Positions 59,052 through 64,000 of a stretch of 64,000 nt of DNA are shown here, piece after piece. Made by a program: the position numbers and the translations under genes. Numbering within the stretch: the stretch's first letter is position 1; each line of letters opens with the position of its first letter. The stretch comes from JAUVZL01 sp965603515. Lineage in GTDB: Bacteria; Hydrothermota; Tepidihabitantia; SM23-42. Location: positions 24,948-88,947 of the forward strand of contig CBFDDH010000006.1 in assembly GCA_965603515.1 (NCBI GenBank). Reading direction: 5' to 3'. The notes beneath the pieces are model-generated. The model was not told the DNA's origin and did not search any database. It saw only the letters and a list, made by a program, of their open reading frames with translations.

Positions 59052-59516
59052 CTATTCAAGTAATCTGGTTTGTTTGAAAGATTTCCTTGTGACCTTCACT
59101 TTTTTTGATGCTTGTTGAGCGAGACGATCTGCAGCTTTGTTATCAGTGCGTGGCACCAAGACAAATGAGATTTTTTCAAGCTGTTCCTGCAATCGCCGGA
59201 CTCTTTTTATCTGGTGGCCAATATGGAGTTTTCGTACTCGGTACTGACCAGTTATCTGTTTGTAGACGAGTTCCGAATCGAGTTTTATTGTGCAAGATTT
59301 TTTTTTAGATTTGATCAACCACCTCAATGCGTGAATGACTGCTTCATATTCGGCGACGTTGTTTGTTGTTATGCCGATGTAGCGCGAAATCTCTTCAATT
59401 GGTTTTGATGTATCGTCGCTCGCGAAAACCGCAACGCCGATGCCGGCAGGTCCAGGATTGCCGCGCGATGAACCATCTACATACACAACAAGGGGATGGA
59501 TAGACTGCGCAGCCAT
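59052..59516 (-). CDS. RNase HI-like protein
   Basis: A 154-aa RNase H fold protein with all four catalytic acids: VVYVDGSSRGNPGPAGIGV, TNNVAEYEAVIHALRW, IKLDSELVYKQI and PRTDNKAADRLAQQA. It is of the compact RNase HI type found in many bacteria and archaea, acting on RNA in RNA-DNA hybrids, with a short basic C-terminal tail. No ribosome site is clear. It follows the zinc-ribbon gene by 18 bases, on a transcript that appears to begin with tRNA-Val. Confidence 0.9.
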   Translation of the reverse strand: MAAQSIHPLVVYVDGSSRGNPGPAGIGVAVFASDDTSKPIEEISRYIGITTNNVAEYEAVIHALRWLIKSKKKSCTIKLDSELVYKQITGQYRVRKLHIGHQIKRVRRLQEQLEKISFVLVPRTDNKAADRLAQQASKKVKVTRKSFKQTRLLE

Positions 59517-59534
59517 CAGGGTTCGTCTGCTTTC

Positions 59535-60251
59535 TTAATTGTTTTTGTCGGGGTTAGCGTATATTAGTATGCGGCCACAGCTACCACACAAGAGCAGTTC
59601 GTTTCTCTTCTTGAGTTCATTGAGAAACTGGGGTGTGAGATTGGCAAAGCATCCGGTGCATGTTTCATCATGGATCAAACAGACCGCATTGCCACGAACC
59701 TTCTTTATTTTATTATACTGCTCGCTGATGTCCTTGGGGAGTTTACCGAAATGAGTATCGAAATCAGCCTTCAGTTGGGCTAGATGTTCGATCAATTCTT
59801 CATTATGCTTATGGGTATTGTCGATCTCCTCGCTCTTCTTGCGGATCAAGTCCTTGGTTTCAGATTCAAACTGTTCCACAGATTTCTTCAGTTGTTCTTC
59901 CTCTTCCAGGAGTTTTATCATTTCATCTTCGGTTTTCTCATTTTCTTTTTTCAAAAAATCCACTTCATTAAGGATCGCGCGATATTCTTCATTGGTTTTA
60001 ACAGCAAATGTCTGGTTGTTGAGTTTAGTTGTTTTACTTTCGTTTGCAGCAATATCTCCTTCTTTGATCTTGTAGACTTTGCGGATCTCTTGGATGCGAT
60101 TTATTCTCTCATCGAGTGCGTTGTCGGCTTCTTTTTTTTCTTTTTCTAAATCTTCAATTTTAGCGGGGATTAGTTCTATTTCGGATATCGTATCCTTTAT
60201 TTCATCATCGAGTCTCTGAATAGTTATGAGGATATCCAGTATGTTTTCCAT
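59535..60251 (-). CDS. coiled-coil zinc-ribbon protein (DUF164 / C4-type)
   Basis: A 238-aa protein with a long antiparallel coiled coil (residues about 1-180, e.g. EELIEHLAQLKADFDTHFG) and a C-terminal zinc ribbon CTGCFANLTPQFLNELKKRN with LLCGSCGRILIY. This is the HP0958/FlgZ-CT398 family, whose members act in flagellar or type III export regulation in some bacteria and are general in others. AAGGAAAAGATCA precedes ATG 60251. RNase H is next to it in many genomes, as here. Confidence 0.9.
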   Translation of the reverse strand: MENILDILITIQRLDDEIKDTISEIELIPAKIEDLEKEKKEADNALDERINRIQEIRKVYKIKEGDIAANESKTTKLNNQTFAVKTNEEYRAILNEVDFLKKENEKTEDEMIKLLEEEEQLKKSVEQFESETKDLIRKKSEEIDNTHKHNEELIEHLAQLKADFDTHFGKLPKDISEQYNKIKKVRGNAVCLIHDETCTGCFANLTPQFLNELKKRNELLLCGSCGRILIYANPDKNN

Positions 60252-60306
60252 TGATCTTTTCCTTGTGATGGGTTTTTCTCGCCAAGACAGCCTCGATGGG
60301 AAAACA

Positions 60307-60382
60307 TGGGCGGTACCCGACTTGAACGGGTGGCCTCCTGCATGTCAAGCAGACGCTCTAACCAAGGCTGAGCTAACCGCCC
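60307..60382 (-). tRNA. tRNA-Val (GAC)
   Basis: The minus strand folds as a cloverleaf: acceptor GGGCGGT pairs with ACCGCCC, with discriminator A. The anticodon loop TTGACAT reads GAC, and the T arm has GTTCAAG. CCA is not encoded. The zinc-ribbon gene lies about 55 bases downstream on the same strand, with no terminator seen between. Confidence 0.95.
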
Positions 60383-60399
60383 ATATAATTGCATTTGTT

Positions 60400-60427
60400 A
60401 TTTTATGTATAATCATAGATAAGTCAA
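60400..60427 (-). promoter_or_regulatory. promoter of tRNA-Val
   Basis: On the minus strand TTGACT (60427-60422), 16 bp, TAAAAT (60405-60400), about 18 bases before the tRNA. Confidence 0.65.
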
Positions 60428-60483
60428 GATATAATTGCAGAAACTTGGATACATCTTCATCCCTTGATTTTTAATTTATCAAA

Positions 60484-60540
60484 GGAACTTCTCGACTCGC
60501 TCTGCTCGCTCGAAGAATAAATAGCTTTACTGTTCCTCTC
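60484..60540. repeat. TTCTCGA-type repeat, copy A
   Basis: GGAACTTCTCGACTCG and GCTCGAAGAATAA, ending CTGTTCC, resemble the copies at 31749-31792 and 60736-60797. It lies in a gene-free stretch of about 450 bases (60428-60877). Confidence 0.35.
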
Positions 60541-60565
60541 ACCTTGTTCGAGACAGGCGAGCTTT

Positions 60566-60646
60566 GCCCCGTTAGAGCTTGCCATAGAATTTTATGTTCA
60601 GTAAATCAATGAATTAGAACATACGGATATTCAGTTCTAACGGGGC
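60566..60646. other. 81-base structured element with nested inverted repeats
   Basis: GCCCCGTTAGAGC (60566-60578) pairs with GTTCTAACGGGGC (60634-60646) with one wobble. Inside it, TATGTTC (60593-60599) pairs with GAACATA (60617-60623). The two nested stems make a long hairpin in a gene-free region. It could be a small RNA, a mobile miniature element or a repeat. No reading frame fits. Confidence 0.45.
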
Positions 60647-60735
60647 TTTGTCGATGCCAATGCTGCTCACAGTTTTAGTGTGATTGCAGCAATGAGCATC
60701 CCGTGTGCTGTGTGCGGGAGAACATCATATCGTGA

Positions 60736-60797
60736 AGGAACTTCTCGATGCGTCCCTCTTCTGCAGGACTTACTCGAAGAGTAATGAGTTCCTGAAA
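60736..60797. repeat. TTCTCGA-type repeat, copy B
   Basis: GGAACTTCTCGATGCG, ACTTACTCGAAGAGTAA and GAGTTCC repeat the core seen at 60484 and 31749, with GGAAC/GTTCC ends in inverted orientation. The rest of 60647-60877 shows nothing recognisable. Confidence 0.35.
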
Positions 60798-60877
60798 TGT
60801 CTCTTAGACAATCTGTCCAAGTTTCCAAAAATTGATATTCTCTTGATAGCGTTGAAAGAGGGCGATTAATGATATTA

Positions 60878-60905
60878 TTGACTTCAGTGTAAAACGCATT
60901 ATAAT
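60878..60905 (+). promoter_or_regulatory. leaderless promoter of the second lepB
   Basis: TTGACT (60878-60883), 16 bp, TATAAT (60900-60905), then five bases to GTG 60911. Confidence 0.87.
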
Positions 60906-60910
60906 TTGCT

Positions 60911-61624
60911 GTGAAGGAAAAGGTCAAGCGGGAAATAGTAACCTGGATAATCGTTATTGTAGTAGTTTTGATTCTCAGAGCATTTTTCGTGCAGGCATAT
61001 GTAATACCCACACCCTCGATGGAGAAAACTTTGTTGGTGGGTGATGCTTTGCTTGTCAACCGCTTCATATACGGTATCAAAATCCCGATTCCGTTTTCAG
61101 TTCATCAAATCCCGTTAATTCCAGGAAGATTGCCCCGGCGTGGTGAAATTGTCGTTTTCCAATATCCTTATGAGAAACGGGATTTTGTGAAGCGTTGTAT
61201 TGCCATTGAACGTGATACTGTGCAGCTTATCAATAAGGTTTTGTATATTAACGGAGAAGCAATATCAGAGCCTTATACCCGGCACGCGGATTATCATGTG
61301 TATGAGCCGATCAACCTGGACCGCATGCTCTATCAGAGGACATGGGAGCAAGCTAAGCTCTATGACATTTTGAACGTTCACGTAAGGGACAATTTTGGCC
61401 CCGTCGTAGTACCTGACGACTATGTTTTTGTCATGGGCGACAACCGCGATAATTCAATGGACTCAAGGTTCTGGGGACCTTTGCACAAGAAGAATCTAAA
61501 GGGCAAGCCGCTTTTCATTTACTTTTCTTTTGACCTGGGTCGTGAAGCCAAGTCACTTTTGGACATCATAAAGATCTGGCAGTGGAAGTCGATCCGGCTT
61601 AGGAGGATTGGCCGGGTCGCTTAG
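60911..61624 (+). CDS. lepB: signal peptidase I (second paralogue)
   Basis: A 237-aa paralogue of the 38011 enzyme, of the same length. It has a membrane helix (TWIIVIVVVLILRAFFV), Ser36 in YVIPTPSMEKT, the catalytic Lys in KRDFVKRCIAIERD and the box VFVMGDNRDNSMDSRFWGP. The two share most of their sequence and the same GTG start and promoter spacing, which points to gene duplication including the promoter. Division of labour between substrates is possible. It is a single-gene unit followed by the M14 carboxypeptidase gene. Confidence 0.95.
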   Translation: MKEKVKREIVTWIIVIVVVLILRAFFVQAYVIPTPSMEKTLLVGDALLVNRFIYGIKIPIPFSVHQIPLIPGRLPRRGEIVVFQYPYEKRDFVKRCIAIERDTVQLINKVLYINGEAISEPYTRHADYHVYEPINLDRMLYQRTWEQAKLYDILNVHVRDNFGPVVVPDDYVFVMGDNRDNSMDSRFWGPLHKKNLKGKPLFIYFSFDLGREAKSLLDIIKIWQWKSIRLRRIGRVA

Positions 61625-61645
61625 TATATCCAGGTCCATTCAAGG

Positions 61646-61673
61646 TTGACAAATTTTTTATTTGCATTATAAT
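61646..61673 (+). promoter_or_regulatory. promoter of the M14 carboxypeptidase gene
   Basis: TTGACA (61646-61651), 16 bp, TATAAT (61668-61673). The leader of about 110 bases contains an early GAAGGAGGA and a direct AAAAGGAG before the ATG. Confidence 0.85.
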
Positions 61674-61788
61674 AATATAGAAAGAAGGAGGATGTCTAAA
61701 TAGATTTAAGTCTATATAAATATAGGTTTATTTGCACTTCGATGAAGTAAGAAATGCTATCATGTCGTAAAAATCAAAAGGAGATATA

Positions 61789-64000
61789 ATGAGAAAAATT
61801 ATCGTTGCATTACTGGTGCTCATTAGCTTTGCGTTGGCCCAGGACATGATCGTTCGGGTCTATGCACCAAACTGGCAGGATATTGAGAAGATCTCGCCCA
61901 AGTATGATCTCGATATTGCCAGTGCGCGTGCTGGTGAGTACTATGATATTGTTGCTGATCACGATGTCTTGATGCAGATAAGAGGATCAGGCTTGCCTTA
62001 TAAAATAATCGTCTTCAGTATTGCGCATATTAAAGAGCAGGTGCGGGCTGATTATTTATCTTATGCTGAGGTCAATGACAGTCTCCAACAGATGGTTCAG
62101 AACTACCCTTCGATCTGTAAACTTGATTCTTTGCCGATCCCGACTTATCAAGGAAATTGGATGTACGGTGTCAAAATATCTGATAATGTCCACGTTGAAG
62201 AAGACGATGAACCTGGCTTTCTGATCGATGGTCTGCATCATTCGCGCGAATGGGCTTGTATTCCCACGGTACTGTTTTTTGCAGATTCCATGCTTAGAGC
62301 ATACGGTACTGTAGGCAATATTACCGATATTATTGATAATACAGAACTGTACTGCTTCCCGATAATAAATCCTGACGGTTACTTATACGATTATCCGTCA
62401 GCCAATTGGTGGCGCAAGAACCGCGAACCCTTTGGCGGCAGCACTGGGACTGATCCGAACCGCAATTATGCAGGCTGTACATCAGAACTCGAAGGCGAGT
62501 GGGGTGCGGTTGATGATGGTAAGGCGAGTCATCGACCAGCTGGAACCCTTTTTTGCGGTGCCTATGCAAACTCAGGTGATGAAACCAGAGCCTTGACACT
62601 TTATGTAGAGGATCATTTCTGTAATGCAAATATGAGCTATCACAGCCATGGTGAAATGCTCATGTGGCCATGGGGTTGGAAGGCCGAACATTCGCCTGAT
62701 TCAGTCCTGTACAACCATTTTGGTAATAATGCAGCAGATTTAATACAGCGATTAGGAGGCGGATACTATTATCGTGGTCCTATTGGGATAACTATATATC
62801 CAGTCAGTGGTTCGTCCGTGGACTGGTTTTATGGTTGGTCGCGATATGTTGGCGGTGTTGCCAACCTTTCGTTTACCACAGAACTGGGTACGTCATTTTA
62901 TCAACCTGTGAGTCAGCTCGATCATATTATTCATCAGAATTTCAAAGCACTTGAATATCTTGCCGGGATCTGCGATTCTATCGTGCTATTAGTGAGAACC
63001 GTGGTACCACCACCGAGCATCTATTCTTTGGGTACAGTGGGTGAGGATTTCACGATCTACTGGCATGCCAAGAACCCGGTTTATAATGAGCCATTACAAT
63101 GGGAGCTTGTTGAATTATCCAGCCCTTCGATTATTGAAGATGACCTTGAATCGGGCACGAGCCGTTGGGTACTCAATGGATTTACATTGAGCACGAGCCA
63201 GGCCCATTCTGGCACGCACAGTTTCTTTTCGGGAAATATAAATGATATGAATTATGCTGCCCATACCACGCACCCTTATTTTGTGCAGACCGGCGATTCA
63301 CTTACTTTCTGGTGCCGCTATAACCTGGAAACTAATTATGATGTAGCAGTCGTTGAGGTCTCCGAGAATACAAAAAACTGGTTCAACCTCGATACAACTC
63401 GGTTCAATGGCAATCAGAGTTCCTGGGTGAGAAAGGCATATTCATTGAATAACTGGGTCGGCAAGTCTGTCTATTTCAGGTTCCGCTCTATGACTGATGG
63501 CAATACTCTGTCTGGTGGGTTTTATGTTGACGATATCTTCCCAGTTTGCTTATTTGCTAACGTTAATACAGTTTCTTCGAGTATTACTGATACATCTTAC
63601 TCGTTTACTGGACATGCTGAGGGCGAATTTTATTACTATGTTAAGGGATATAACAATGCCTGGGCCTGGGGTGATTATTCTTGTTTAAAAAGGGCTGACG
63701 TGGTCGTTGGTATTGCTGAGACGCCAAAAGCACAAGATATAATAAACTCAAGCTTTGTTCTGACATCGAATCCAGGGGTCAAGTCCATAACATTGAATTA
63801 TGTAATTAGTAAGGGTGTTCGTGATACATACATAAAGATATACGATGCCGCCGGTAAACTGGTGAAATCATACGATGTATCTGCAGAACCACATTCAGTC
63901 CATCACCGAATTGTATGGCATGCTACTGATGAGACGGGAGCGCGTGTTCCTGCGGGTGTGTACTTTGTGCGTTTTCAGACCGATGATTATCAGAAAACAG
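61789..64000 (+). CDS. secreted M14 zinc carboxypeptidase with sorting domain (cut by window end)
   Basis: At least 737 residues. The signal peptide MRKIIVALLVLISFALAQ is followed by a propeptide-like region and an M14 domain. The zinc motif is LHHSREWACIP (His and Glu), DPNRNY supplies the Arg, the third ligand His is in SYHSHGEMLMWPWG, and the catalytic Glu is in FTTELGTSF. After residue about 410 come an Ig or MAM-like region (VEDDLESGTSRW-like, SFFSGNIND) and a C-terminal FlgD/Por-type domain (IKIYDAAGKLVKSYDV, VPAGVYFVRFQTDD). Such proteins trim C-terminal residues from extracellular peptides. ATG 61789 follows AAAAGGAGATATA. Confidence 0.9.
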   Translation, partial: MRKIIVALLVLISFALAQDMIVRVYAPNWQDIEKISPKYDLDIASARAGEYYDIVADHDVLMQIRGSGLPYKIIVFSIAHIKEQVRADYLSYAEVNDSLQQMVQNYPSICKLDSLPIPTYQGNWMYGVKISDNVHVEEDDEPGFLIDGLHHSREWACIPTVLFFADSMLRAYGTVGNITDIIDNTELYCFPIINPDGYLYDYPSANWWRKNREPFGGSTGTDPNRNYAGCTSELEGEWGAVDDGKASHRPAGTLFCGAYANSGDETRALTLYVEDHFCNANMSYHSHGEMLMWPWGWKAEHSPDSVLYNHFGNNAADLIQRLGGGYYYRGPIGITIYPVSGSSVDWFYGWSRYVGGVANLSFTTELGTSFYQPVSQLDHIIHQNFKALEYLAGICDSIVLLVRTVVPPPSIYSLGTVGEDFTIYWHAKNPVYNEPLQWELVELSSPSIIEDDLESGTSRWVLNGFTLSTSQAHSGTHSFFSGNINDMNYAAHTTHPYFVQTGDSLTFWCRYNLETNYDVAVVEVSENTKNWFNLDTTRFNGNQSSWVRKAYSLNNWVGKSVYFRFRSMTDGNTLSGGFYVDDIFPVCLFANVNTVSSSITDTSYSFTGHAEGEFYYYVKGYNNAWAWGDYSCLKRADVVVGIAETPKAQDIINSSFVLTSNPGVKSITLNYVISKGVRDTYIKIYDAAGKLVKSYDVSAEPHSVHHRIVWHATDETGARVPAGVYFVRFQTDDYQKT

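Noticed and set aside
60226..60474. Plus-strand 82-codon frame across tRNA-Val
   Set aside because: It reads through the complement of a tRNA gene and lacks a ribosome site.
1..64000. CRISPR arrays, prophage, transposases or integrases
   Set aside because: No regularly spaced direct repeats and no protein with such motifs were seen. The repeats found are single hairpins or dispersed elements.

Overview
The window looks like a piece of the chromosome of a Gram-negative (diderm) bacterium of the FCB group, most like a candidate-phylum lineage such as WOR-3/Stahlbacteria. This placement is inference. It rests on lipid A synthesis (lpxA with fabZ), secreted proteins ending in Por/FlgD-type C-terminal sorting domains, a tiny AURKAIP1/COX24-type ribosomal protein, many small lipoproteins, and a moderately AT-rich sequence with dispersed hairpin repeats. 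No phage, transposase, CRISPR array or rRNA operon is visible. Two tRNA genes (Asp-GTC, Val-GAC) are present.

Layout. 1-2343 (minus): rocA then glnA, taking proline-derived semialdehyde to glutamate and glutamine. 2517-4893: a DUF4139 protein and a LEA14-like lipoprotein. 5099-8227: a five-gene envelope operon behind a consensus sigma-54 promoter, encoding an FN3 lipoprotein, an 85-aa protein, an extremely Trp/Tyr/His-rich secreted protein, a DUF4384-PEGA protein and a Lys-rich protein. 8273-12174 (minus): uppS-cdsA-rarA-geranylgeranyl reductase. 12227-17971: M23 peptidase, CapA-like, PQQ-propeller lipoprotein, asd, DUF401 permease. 18042-22808: a large C39-type secreted protein, tRNA-Asp, rhomboid-TPR, a Cys-rich protein. 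22954-27237: tilS-hpt-ftsH-folE. 27331-31687: a lipoprotein, comM, two envelope proteins, a cold-shock gene. 31793-34441 (minus): esterase-PDZ, lipoprotein, charged secreted protein. 34669-38724: GNAT-like protein, ChaN-like protein, a papain/transglutaminase-like protein, lepB. 38865-41768: a 54-aa Cys4 protein, then hutI-ftcD. 41787-47192: two alternating TPR and ExeA-like AAA genes. 47195-49327: PHP phosphoesterase, fabZ, lpxA. 49338-52031: a COX24-type small protein, PAP2 phosphatase, M23 and SUMF1-type lipoprotein. 52086-55192 (minus): nrdR-nrdD with NrdR boxes. 55327-59005 (minus): trkH, amidohydrolase, YihY. 59052-60427 (minus): tRNA-Val, zinc ribbon, RNase H. 60911-64000: a second lepB and an M14 carboxypeptidase cut by the window end.

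The clearest global pattern is a rigid promoter design. TTGAC(A/T), almost always exactly 16 bp, then TATAAT-like, recurs in front of most transcription units. In about fifteen of them the start codon lies only 5-7 nt after the -10 hexamer with no Shine-Dalgarno sequence, which predicts leaderless mRNAs. Genes with a leader carry a good AGGAGG instead. This rule also decides several starts (the 12261 M23 peptidase, comM, tilS, both lepB genes).

The best candidates for undescribed biology are the sigma-54-driven aromatic-rich operon (5099-8227) and the duplicated TPR-AAA cassette (41787-47192), whose second ATPase has no canonical start codon. Also notable are the lysine-rich tail on RocA and the two mini-proteins at 38865 and 49433.
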